A program made the translations under genes and the position numbers. Below the pieces are notes generated by a model. That model worked only from the letters and a program-made list of their open reading frames with translations, was not told the DNA's origin and ran no database searches. A stretch of DNA of 64,000 nt, taken from NCBI RefSeq assembly GCF_042854845.1, contig NZ_AP031498.1:4774001-4838000 (forward strand). Reading direction: 5' to 3'. The first letter of the stretch is position 1; each line of letters begins with the position of its first letter. Positions 44,172 through 52,354 of the stretch are shown here, piece by piece. The stretch is from Maricurvus nonylphenolicus (lineage in GTDB: Bacteria; Pseudomonadota; Gammaproteobacteria; Pseudomonadales; Cellvibrionaceae).

Positions 44172-45716
44172 TCAACCATACCAGATCTCTCTTAGGTGTC
44201 TGTCGACGTCGTTGTGCAGCTCAATCTTGTCATCAAAAATCATCGTGGCGCGCTGCTCTGCGTCGAAAGGCTTCCACTCCGGAATATTGGCTGTTGGCTT
44301 ACCGGTCTTGGCGAAGTTCACCCAAACATCACTGACGGTGTCGGCCAGATTACGAATCGGCTCCAGATCCCCAAGAATAAGCTCGAAAGCCTCGAGATTA
44401 TTGAAGCACAGTGCAATATCAATACCGTGCATCGAACCAATACCGGCCACCGGTGAAGACCAATTAAACTGATACAGCCAGGTTTTTCCGGGTGAGGCCT
44501 CGGCGTGCATTTCTGCTGCTCTAACAGTGCCGCGACGGAACATACAATCGGTTAGTATCTGACCGCGCACATATTTGTTGGGCACTCCTGGCATCGCCTT
44601 CTTGTAGCGCTCGAACACCAACTTGTGCTCTTTTCTCGGTAGCATCAGATGCTTAAACATCGGCATGCAATACCAGGCAGCAAACGCTTCCGGCCCGGGC
44701 ATGGTCAGCGGGAAGAGGCGGCCGTCTTCGGCAACTGTACCAATCATCAAATCGATATCTTTGGCGGTACCTTGCTGAATAGAATCCAGCAGATGCACCG
44801 GCATAAATTCGGTACCGCTAACGCAGCCGTAATTACTATTAATGACCAGTGAGCCGTACCTTTCTTCGGCGTCTTTTCGGGCCAGTAACTTCCTTGCCGC
44901 CGTCATGGCTTTAACAGTGTCTTTACCGGTCAAGGCTGAAATGGCAGCCCGGTCACCGGGTTTGATGCCGATCGCTTTCAGTAAATCCGGTGCAAAATGT
45001 TGATGGTCAGAAACCGGAGCGCAAAACTCCGGCGTGCCACTCTGGGCGATGGCTCTCTTGAACAATCCTTTGGATGCGGGGCTGGCGACCATAACCACAA
45101 TACTTTGGCCTCCGGCTGATTCGCCAAAGATGGTCACGTTATCAGGGTCACCGCCAAACTGACGGATATTTTCCTGCACCCAGCGCAGTCCGGCCAGGGT
45201 ATCTTCAAAGCCACGATTGGGCCCACAGAAATCGTCGTCGAACATGCCCGGCGCTACAAAGAATCCCTGCAGGGCAAAGCGGTAGTTAATCGAGACAACC
45301 ACAACCCCCTTTTTCGCCAGGTTCTTCCCTTCATAGATTGGCAGCGAATTGGCTCCCGCCACATAGGCACCACCGTGGATATAAAACATCACCGGTAGCT
45401 TGGCGTCTGTGTCAAGACTGGGTGACCAGACATTGAGATTGAGGCAGTCATCACCTTGAGGTCCTGTAACATCGATGACTTCCAAAAACTTCTTTCCGGC
45501 GGGACCCGCTATCCACATTGGAGGAGAAGGCTGTTGTGGTACCACGTTGCCATATTGAGTGGCATCTCTGGTACCAGACCATGACTCTGGCGGCTTTGGT
45601 GGCAACCAGCGGTTTTCACCCGAGATAGGGGCGGCGTAGGGAATACCTTTAAAACTGTTTATGCCATCAACTTCGCTACCTGCCAACTTGCCGTGCGAAA
45701 TGGTCACTGTGTTCAT
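44172..45716 (-). CDS. Type-B carboxylesterase
   Basis: A 514-residue carboxylesterase without a signal peptide. HGGAY is at 114-118, nucleophile Ser200 in IFGESAGGQS, GDDCLNLNVWSP before it, and His in SMHGIDIALCF near the C-terminus. It is the only esterase here preceded by the 34-bp operator (copy 4, 59 bases upstream), which ties it to the three PhyH genes. It lies between two acyl-CoA ligase genes on the same strand. Confidence 0.9.
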   Translation of the reverse strand: MNTVTISHGKLAGSEVDGINSFKGIPYAAPISGENRWLPPKPPESWSGTRDATQYGNVVPQQPSPPMWIAGPAGKKFLEVIDVTGPQGDDCLNLNVWSPSLDTDAKLPVMFYIHGGAYVAGANSLPIYEGKNLAKKGVVVVSINYRFALQGFFVAPGMFDDDFCGPNRGFEDTLAGLRWVQENIRQFGGDPDNVTIFGESAGGQSIVVMVASPASKGLFKRAIAQSGTPEFCAPVSDHQHFAPDLLKAIGIKPGDRAAISALTGKDTVKAMTAARKLLARKDAEERYGSLVINSNYGCVSGTEFMPVHLLDSIQQGTAKDIDLMIGTVAEDGRLFPLTMPGPEAFAAWYCMPMFKHLMLPRKEHKLVFERYKKAMPGVPNKYVRGQILTDCMFRRGTVRAAEMHAEASPGKTWLYQFNWSSPVAGIGSMHGIDIALCFNNLEAFELILGDLEPIRNLADTVSDVWVNFAKTGKPTANIPEWKPFDAEQRATMIFDDKIELHNDVDRHLREIWYG

Positions 45717-45754
45717 TTCTTATCCTTATTAATATCACTAAAAAGGAAGATTTT

Positions 45755-45774
45755 CCCCTGTTACACAACAGGGG
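45755..45774. other. Perfect hairpin in esterase leader
   Basis: CCCCTGTT-ACAC-AACAGGGG, an 8-bp stem with a 4-base loop, immediately downstream of operator copy 4 in the direction of the esterase. No T-run follows on the minus strand, so it is not a terminator. It may be a second operator or an mRNA leader structure. Confidence 0.5.
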
Positions 45775-45775
45775 A

Positions 45776-45809
45776 GTAGGTGATGAACTACACGATTTTG
45801 GTCATTTTC
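45776..45809 (-). promoter_or_regulatory. PhyH-regulon operator, copy 4
   Basis: On the minus strand: GAAAATGAC, 14 bases, TCATCACCTAC, ending 59 bases before the esterase start at 45716. Motifs and spacing match the copies before the three PhyH genes. Confidence 0.7.
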
Positions 45810-45849
45810 GGATCCGTGTTATTGAGACTACGTTCCTATTCATACGCTC

Positions 45850-47544
45850 CTATTCATACTCTCCTATCCAGTGTAGCAACAGTTGCCCCTTCTCTGCGGA
45901 CTCAAGTGCTAATCGCTCCCCCAATTCAGCAAAACGCTCATCGATTTTTTCACGACGGATCTTCAACGTTGGCGTCAGTACACCGCTATCAATGGTCCAG
46001 GGTTCAAGCGTAATAATCACCGCGCCAATACGGGCGTGTTTTTCAATAGTGTTATTGATAGCCGTTACCGTTTCCTGGATCGAGGTTTCAACGTTTTGCT
46101 TGGGCTCATTACTGGCCGCTTGTGTAAGGACCGCTACCATGACAGTTTTGGAAAAACCACGCCCAATCAGACACTGCTGTTCTACATGCTCATTGCTGGC
46201 AAACTGCCCTTCAATCGGCGGTGGCGCAACAAATTTACCGTGAATGGTTTTGAAGTAATCTTTAACACGGCCGGTGATAAAAACAAAACCGTCTTCATCA
46301 ACGCGGGCCTTATCACCTGTGTGCAGCCAACCATCTTGAAAAAGCTCCGCCGTTTTTTCTGGTTGTTTGTAATAACCTGGCGTCAAACCATCGGTACGCA
46401 CCACCAGCTCACCGGCTTCGGTAATTTTGTATTCCACACCATCCAACGGTTTACCAATCGAGCCTACTCGGCGACAGCCGTCACGGCTGATAATTAAATT
46501 CATGGCTTCTGTTTGGCCAAAGCCTTCCATAATCTCCAGGCCCAGCGCTTCCCACCACTCGATTAGTGAAGCGGACAAGGGAGCCGACCCAGAAGCACTA
46601 TAAAACGCTTCACCAAAACCAAACTCGGTAAGAACCTGTTTGCCGAAACCATCCTGATCTTCAGTTAACTTCCGTTCAAAGGCTTCAAACCCGCCATACT
46701 TTTCGACGATAGCCTGCTGAAATTGTTGCCAAACCCGCGGCACCGCAAAGAAAATATGGGGTTGGGTGCGCTGCAAATCTGACAATAAGGTTTCCAGAGA
46801 CTGGTTAAAGCTTACCGCAGCGCCTCGAAATAGAGATTGAAATTCAATAATCTGGCGCTCGGCAATATGCGACAGCGGTAGATAGGAAAGATAACGTATC
46901 TGCTCGTTTTGCTTTTCTGAATCCGGGCTCTCGAGTTCAGCACGACGAATCGGGATAAGATTGCTGTTGTGGGTTTGAATCACCCCTTTAGGCATACCGG
47001 TAGTACCCGAGGTAAAGACCAACGAGATAGCGTCATCAGGTTGGTTATTGTAAACCGGTTTTTTACCTTGCCCTTCGGCCAGCAGGGTTTCCCACTTTAA
47101 GCATTGGCTTTCGGCCCCAATAACATCATCGGGTAATTCTGTACCTGGCAGCGTCACGATGGTGATATCGGCGGGTAATACTCTTTTGATGGCCTGCCAA
47201 TTGGTCGACTCACCGACAAAAATGACCTTGGCCTCAACAAACGCTGCCAGATATTCAACCGTCTCTGCAGCCTGCGTAGTAAAAATAGGGCAAGTCACAT
47301 TACCGGAACGAATAATCGCCATATCCGCTAATACCCAGTGGGCACAATTACGCGATAACAACAGCATATTAATGCCATGACCAAAGCGTTTCTCCAGCGC
47401 TGCAGCGACAGCATTGATTTCAGCTCTGCCTTCAGACCAGCTGTAATCTTTACTACCGGTTGCGGTTAAATCCCTCAGCCAGGGTTTATGACCGGCGTTT
47501 TCTGCCCAGTGATCTAAATAATCGATTAACGTGTTGTTATTCAT
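45850..47544 (-). CDS. AMP-binding long-chain acyl-CoA ligase
   Basis: A 564-residue ANL ligase from the ATG at 47544; an in-frame TTG at 47574 would overlap the upstream hydratase gene. P-loop VFTSGTTGMPKG is at about 176-187, EGFGQTEAMN is the A5 motif, and LHTGDKARVDEDGFVFITGR the A7 region. The sequence is of the long-chain (FAA/FadD15-like) type, including KDYFKTIHGKFVAPPPIE. It follows the enoyl-CoA hydratase gene after 20 bp and belongs to the carboxylase/AtuA transcription direction; a role like that of AtuH is plausible. Confidence 0.9.
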   Translation of the reverse strand: MNNNTLIDYLDHWAENAGHKPWLRDLTATGSKDYSWSEGRAEINAVAAALEKRFGHGINMLLLSRNCAHWVLADMAIIRSGNVTCPIFTTQAAETVEYLAAFVEAKVIFVGESTNWQAIKRVLPADITIVTLPGTELPDDVIGAESQCLKWETLLAEGQGKKPVYNNQPDDAISLVFTSGTTGMPKGVIQTHNSNLIPIRRAELESPDSEKQNEQIRYLSYLPLSHIAERQIIEFQSLFRGAAVSFNQSLETLLSDLQRTQPHIFFAVPRVWQQFQQAIVEKYGGFEAFERKLTEDQDGFGKQVLTEFGFGEAFYSASGSAPLSASLIEWWEALGLEIMEGFGQTEAMNLIISRDGCRRVGSIGKPLDGVEYKITEAGELVVRTDGLTPGYYKQPEKTAELFQDGWLHTGDKARVDEDGFVFITGRVKDYFKTIHGKFVAPPPIEGQFASNEHVEQQCLIGRGFSKTVMVAVLTQAASNEPKQNVETSIQETVTAINNTIEKHARIGAVIITLEPWTIDSGVLTPTLKIRREKIDERFAELGERLALESAEKGQLLLHWIGEYE

Positions 47545-47564
47545 GATTCTGCTTTTATCCCACT

Positions 47565-48371
47565 CTAATCCCAATTAGGTTCACGTTTTTCAAAAAACGC
47601 GGTAATACCTTCGATGGCATCAGGCGTTTGTACAATAGCTTCGATCTGGGTACGCAAGTACGGCAGTGCGGTATCGAAGTCCATGGCATCCTGTTTTACA
47701 TACGCCGCCAGGCCCATACTCATGGAACCTGGTGCCAGGCTCGCCAGCTCTGTTGCCAGACTCGCCACGTGATCTTGTAAGCTTTCAGGGGCAACAGCCT
47801 CATTAATCAGGCCCCATTTTTCAGCCTGTGATGTTGTGATGGAATTACCACGCATCACAAAATCCAGTGCCGCACGCTGTGGCATGACACGGAACAAACC
47901 ACCCATCACCATAAACGGCCATAAACCGCGCTTGATTTCCGGTGCGGAGAACTTAACGCCTTCAGCGGCAATGGCATGGGTCACATTGCAGAGGAACAAC
48001 AAACCACCGGCGTACAGATTACCCTGTACACAGGCAATGCTCGGTTTGTTAAGGTGCCGTAAGCGCAGAGAAATCTCATCTTGCCCACCACGCACAGGGA
48101 CGGTAGAGGTCGTTTCCTGAGCCTGGCCGCTCATAGCCGCCAAATCGCCACCGGCACAGAACACATCGCCCTTGGCCGCTAATACAACTACGCGAACATC
48201 GCGCTCCTGTTTGGCGTAATCCAATGCGTAAATAATTTCTGCTGCCATCACGGTATTAATGGCATTTTTACGCTCTGGGCGATTGAGGGTGATGGTCAGG
48301 ATGTGGTTTTTAATTTCCAGTTTGATGGCCTCGAAGACCAATCCCTCTAGGGATAATTTTTCTTCAGTCAT
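47565..48371 (-). CDS. Enoyl-CoA hydratase/isomerase (crotonase) family
   Basis: A 268-residue crotonase-fold protein. The first oxyanion-hole loop is KGDVFCAGGDLAAMSG. The second is CVQGNLYAGGLLFLCNV, where Ala replaces the usual second Gly-rich position. FSAPEIKRGLWPFMVMG carries the catalytic Glu region. In Atu pathways a crotonase (AtuE, isohexenylglutaconyl-CoA hydratase) acts after the carboxylase; position next to AtuA and the carboxylase suggests that role, but other enoyl-CoA substrates are possible. Confidence 0.87.
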   Translation of the reverse strand: MTEEKLSLEGLVFEAIKLEIKNHILTITLNRPERKNAINTVMAAEIIYALDYAKQERDVRVVVLAAKGDVFCAGGDLAAMSGQAQETTSTVPVRGGQDEISLRLRHLNKPSIACVQGNLYAGGLLFLCNVTHAIAAEGVKFSAPEIKRGLWPFMVMGGLFRVMPQRAALDFVMRGNSITTSQAEKWGLINEAVAPESLQDHVASLATELASLAPGSMSMGLAAYVKQDAMDFDTALPYLRTQIEAIVQTPDAIEGITAFFEKREPNWD

Positions 48372-48390
48372 TTTTCTCGCACCTTGTATT

Positions 48391-48527
48391 TGCCATCCCC
48401 GAGAAATCGGGGATCCAGTGATTTAGCACTTGGCTGAATTTAGATGAGTAATCCATGCAGTGTATAGAATACTGGATGTAAGTTACTCACTTCGTAGCCC
48501 TGGATTCCCGCCTGCGCGGGAATGGCG
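48391..48527. repeat. Palindromic MITE/REP-like repeat
   Basis: The left arm TGCCATCCCCGAG-AAATCGGGGATCCAG (48391-48418) and right arm CTGGATTCCCGCC-TGCGCGGGAATGGCG (48500-48527) are imperfect inverted copies, each itself a hairpin (CCCCGA/TCGGGG; TTCCCGC/GCGGGAA). Between them GAGTAATCCA (48446) pairs with TGGAT and TTACTC (48473-48488). Elements ending in GGATTCCCGCnTnnGCGGGAAT are dispersed in many proteobacterial genomes. It sits between AtuA and the hydratase and may alter operon read-through. Confidence 0.75.
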
Positions 48528-48551
48528 ATAGTTATTTGTGTTTTCTATTAA

Positions 48552-50330
48552 TTATCCATTGTAGAGAGATGCCGGAACGTCAATCATCTTCGCCCTCAAG
48601 TACTCCCCCATGGATTTCGCCTGAGGATCTGTACGTACCGATGAAGCAACCCCCTCGCCCAAAATACCTTTGATAAAGAAGTTCAGCGAATGGATATTGG
48701 CCAGATCATAACGAACCACTTCCAGATCAGCCGCTTCAGGCATCAACTCTTTCAACCGTTCAACGGTTAAAAAATCATGTAAGAAACCATAAGCTGCTTC
48801 GCTGGTCGCCCAGACACCGATATTGGCACAGCCACCTTTATCACCGGAGCGTGTACCAAATAAACGACCCAGAGGAATACTGACGGTATCGTCTGAGACT
48901 GTGGGAGCCGCAGGTACTTGTGCAGGATCTCTTGCAGGAACAACCTGATATTTAACCGGCTCTAAATCCAGCTGACTGGTTGGCTTCACCTCAATGACCT
49001 GACCGTCGATGTGGACATACTCAGTGATATATTGGCTATCGACCAGGGTTGGCCAGTAGGCCAGAAAAGGCGCGCCGTGACCGATAGGCGTTGCCGGACC
49101 AAAGCCTGGGATATTAGCCAGGGCTATCTCGGTAAATTTAGCTGAAAATAAACGGCCAACCAAATCCTTGTTCTGAGATTTAGCAATAATTCTTAAACGA
49201 GCGAAGGCTTCTTCATTGATACGAGGATTTTCTTTATCGCTGCGAATAAGTTCAACCGAAACCTCATCAAATTGCTCCTTACCACCAAGGCCGTTAAAGA
49301 AGGCATCCGTTACCACCGTGGCTTTTTCCTCAATATCCAGCCCCGTAAGTAGAACCTCAATACCGTTACGGAAGCCACCGTGAGTATTGATGCATACCTT
49401 GTGACTTGGCGGAGGGCAGGAGCCCTTACAACCGCTGACGTAAACGCGATCCTCACCGGTTTGCTCAATGCTCAAGGTATCGAAGTGACCTATCACATCC
49501 GGGTTTTTGTAGGCAGGATCACTGATCTCATACAACAACTGTGATTTAACCGTTCCTACAGACACTAAACCACCGGTACCTGGATGTTTGGTAATGGTGA
49601 AGTTACCGTTGGCTTCAATCTCGGCAATGGGATAGCCAGGGTTATCGAAGCTGGGAACTTCCTGGAAGAAAGCGTAGTTGCCACCAGTCGCCTGTTGCCC
49701 ACACTCAATCACATGGCCCGCCGCCAGTGCACCTGCCAGTGCATCGTAATCGGCACGCTGCCAGTTAAACTTCCAGGCCGCCGGCCCAATTACAACTGCG
49801 GCATCCGTAACACGCGGACAGATCACAATATCTGCGCCCTGATCCAGGGCTTCTTTGATACCCCAGGCGCCCAGATAGGCATTCGCCGTCAGCAAATGAT
49901 GTTTGTTGTCGGCCAGGTTTGCACCCGTATCCATATTGACAAAGGCTTCGCCTTTGTCGTGCAGCTCTTGCATGCGCGGCGCTAAATCATCGCCGTCAAT
50001 ATAGGCGACCTTCACATCAAGGTTTAACTCTTTAGCTATCTCTTCAACCGCATCGGCCATGGCTGCAGGGTTCAAGCCACCGGCATTGCTGACGATTTTG
50101 ATATTTTTTTCGATGCAAGGTTTCAGGACTTGTTTGATCTGTTTTAAAAACGTACCGACATAACCGGTATTACGCTGAACTTTCTGGCCATGCAAAATGG
50201 CCATGGTCAGTTCGGCCAGATAGTCACCGGTTAATACATCGATCGGCCCACCTTCCACCATTTCCAGTGCGGCGGATAATTTATCACCGTAGAAACCGCT
50301 ACAGTTTGCAATCTTGATGACTTCACTCAT
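48552..50330 (-). CDS. AtuA-family acyclic terpene utilisation protein (DUF1446)
   Basis: A 592-residue protein. The ATG at 50330 overlaps the stop of the biotin-subunit gene as ATGAGTGA, a coupled start; an in-frame start at 50348 is less likely. It opens with IKIANCSGFYGDKLSAALEM and contains PIDVLTGDYLAELTMAIL, the AtuA signature, plus GDKGGCANIGVW near residue 500. AtuA is required for citronellol/geraniol catabolism in Pseudomonas but its reaction is not established. Position directly after both carboxylase genes supports a geranyl-CoA-type carboxylation pathway. Confidence 0.88.
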   Translation of the reverse strand: MSEVIKIANCSGFYGDKLSAALEMVEGGPIDVLTGDYLAELTMAILHGQKVQRNTGYVGTFLKQIKQVLKPCIEKNIKIVSNAGGLNPAAMADAVEEIAKELNLDVKVAYIDGDDLAPRMQELHDKGEAFVNMDTGANLADNKHHLLTANAYLGAWGIKEALDQGADIVICPRVTDAAVVIGPAAWKFNWQRADYDALAGALAAGHVIECGQQATGGNYAFFQEVPSFDNPGYPIAEIEANGNFTITKHPGTGGLVSVGTVKSQLLYEISDPAYKNPDVIGHFDTLSIEQTGEDRVYVSGCKGSCPPPSHKVCINTHGGFRNGIEVLLTGLDIEEKATVVTDAFFNGLGGKEQFDEVSVELIRSDKENPRINEEAFARLRIIAKSQNKDLVGRLFSAKFTEIALANIPGFGPATPIGHGAPFLAYWPTLVDSQYITEYVHIDGQVIEVKPTSQLDLEPVKYQVVPARDPAQVPAAPTVSDDTVSIPLGRLFGTRSGDKGGCANIGVWATSEAAYGFLHDFLTVERLKELMPEAADLEVVRYDLANIHSLNFFIKGILGEGVASSVRTDPQAKSMGEYLRAKMIDVPASLYNG

Positions 50331-52302
50331 CGCCTTCTTCCCCCTCAACCGTTACCAGCAACTGCTTGGATTTCACCTGCTGACCGGCGTTACAACTAAT
50401 CACCGAAACAGTGCCACTAATACCTGCTTTGATGGCGTGCTCCATCTTCATGGCTTCCAGTACAACCAGAGTTTGACCGGCTTCAACGGTGTCACCTTCG
50501 CTAACCAGAACTTCGACAATGGCACCATCCATTGAGGCTTTGGCTTGTCCGCTGCCGGCACCACCGGCGGCGGCCGCAGGCTGTTGAGTAACGTCTTCCA
50601 GAATAAAGTGGCCAGTACCGTCATCCAGATACAGCGTCTTGCTATCGAAGGCAAAGTTCAGGGTTTCGCGTACACCGTTCTCAATAAAGACACAGGTGTT
50701 TTCCTCCAGAGAAATACAAGCCAGCGATGCGCTTTCGTCACCCACACTGATCTCAAGCTGGCTACCTGCATTAGTCAGGTTAACGACAGTGGCCTTGCCG
50801 TCGAACGCCAGCTTGTACGAATAAGTTTGTGTGCTCGCACGACCCCAGCTGAAATGTTTATCCTGGTTGGCATCGATCGAACGATGGAAATACAGCATGG
50901 CGGCTTTAGCCAGGGTGTTGGCCGATGGCTCCTTCTGATCCATGCTGACGTCAGCACTAAAGTGCTGTTCAATAAATGCCGTGGTCGCCTCACCGGCTCC
51001 AAACACGTCGTGACGCAATACGTTTTGCAGAAACAGTTTGTTGTTGTTCATACCCAGCAGTTGGGTATCCTGCACTGCAGAGGCCAAACGGCGAATCGCC
51101 TCAGCACGGTTATCACCGTAGGCAATTACTTTGGCAATCATGGGGTCGTAGAAAGGACTCACTTGCTGCCCGGTTTGAATGCCATGATCCATACGAATAC
51201 CGGCACGTTCACTTGGGTAATCCCATAAACGAACCTGACCGGTTTGTGGCATAAAGTTGTTACGTGGATCTTCGGCGTACAAACGAACTTCAACCGCATG
51301 ACCGGTTAACTCAACCTGCTCCTGAGTCAGCGGCAGGGTTTCACCGGCGGCGACTTTTAATTGCCAGGCCACCAGATCCAGGCCGGTAATCAACTCGGTC
51401 ACCGGGTGCTCTACCTGCAATCGGGTATTCATTTCCAGGAAGTAGAAGTTTTTATCCGCATCAACCAGGAATTCAACGGTACCGGCACCGCGATAGCTAC
51501 AGGCTTTGGCAGCGTTAACCGCAGCCTCACCCATACACTGGCGCAGCTCTGGGTCAACAAACGGCGACGGCGCCTCTTCAACCACTTTCTGGTGGCGACG
51601 CTGAATAGAACAATCACGCTCGCCCAGGTACACCGCATTACCATGCTCATCGGCAAATACCTGAATTTCAATATGACGCGGTTCGATAACGGCGCGCTCC
51701 AGAATCAGCTCACCGCTACCAAAGGCGGTTTCGGCTTCCGAACGCGCTGTACGGATTTGCTCGGCCAATTCGCTTTCTTCAAACACCAAACGCATACCAC
51801 GGCCACCACCACCGGCAGAGGCTTTTACCATCAGCGGGAAACCAATTTCTTTGGCTTTGGCCAGTAGGGTTTCATCGGACTGATCGGCATCCTGATAACC
51901 GGGAATGCAAGGTACACCGGCTTCAATCATGGCGATCTTCGACAGACGTTTGCTGCCCATCAAATTGATGGCTTCGCTGCGCGGACCGATAAAGGTAATA
52001 CCCTGGGCTTCACAGGCTTCAGAAAACGCTGCGTTTTCTGACAGGAAACCGTAACCCGGGTGGATGGCGTCAGCGCCGGTTTGTTTGGCAGCTGCCAGAA
52101 TTTTATCGGCAACCAAATAAGATTCACCGACAGCCGCGGGGCCAATGCAAACCGCTTGATCTGCTTCCTGCACGTGTAAAGCGCCTGCATCGGCTTCACT
52201 GTATACCGCAACGGTACGGTAACCCTGATCACGAGCGGTACGCATCACGCGAACGGCAATTTCGCCACGGTTGGCAACTAATACTTTGGTAATTTTGCTC
52301 AT
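50323..52302 (-). CDS. Acyl-CoA carboxylase biotin-containing subunit (AtuF/MCC-alpha-like)
   Basis: A 659-residue subunit. The biotin carboxylase domain (1-450) opens with KVLVANRGEIAVRVMRTA, has the ATP-grasp loop KASAGGGGRGMRLVFEE, and EMNTRLQVEHPVTE. A linker (about 460-580) precedes the biotinyl domain with Lys619 in EAMKMEH. It carboxylates its own biotin with bicarbonate and ATP for transfer to an acyl-CoA. Length fits methylcrotonyl- or geranyl-CoA carboxylase alpha. It overlaps AtuA by 8 bp and follows the carboxyltransferase gene. Confidence 0.92.
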   Translation of the reverse strand: MSKITKVLVANRGEIAVRVMRTARDQGYRTVAVYSEADAGALHVQEADQAVCIGPAAVGESYLVADKILAAAKQTGADAIHPGYGFLSENAAFSEACEAQGITFIGPRSEAINLMGSKRLSKIAMIEAGVPCIPGYQDADQSDETLLAKAKEIGFPLMVKASAGGGGRGMRLVFEESELAEQIRTARSEAETAFGSGELILERAVIEPRHIEIQVFADEHGNAVYLGERDCSIQRRHQKVVEEAPSPFVDPELRQCMGEAAVNAAKACSYRGAGTVEFLVDADKNFYFLEMNTRLQVEHPVTELITGLDLVAWQLKVAAGETLPLTQEQVELTGHAVEVRLYAEDPRNNFMPQTGQVRLWDYPSERAGIRMDHGIQTGQQVSPFYDPMIAKVIAYGDNRAEAIRRLASAVQDTQLLGMNNNKLFLQNVLRHDVFGAGEATTAFIEQHFSADVSMDQKEPSANTLAKAAMLYFHRSIDANQDKHFSWGRASTQTYSYKLAFDGKATVVNLTNAGSQLEISVGDESASLACISLEENTCVFIENGVRETLNFAFDSKTLYLDDGTGHFILEDVTQQPAAAAGGAGSGQAKASMDGAIVEVLVSEGDTVEAGQTLVVLEAMKMEHAIKAGISGTVSVISCNAGQQVKSKQLLVTVEGEEGDE

Positions 52303-52354
52303 AATTATTTAATTCCTAAATTTGCCGAAGACAGTTCTTATAAGAAGACGTGTC

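Noticed and set aside
50545..51228. 227-codon plus-strand open frame
   Set aside because: Antisense to the biotin-containing carboxylase subunit, which has complete motifs; no recognisable domain or ribosome-binding site.
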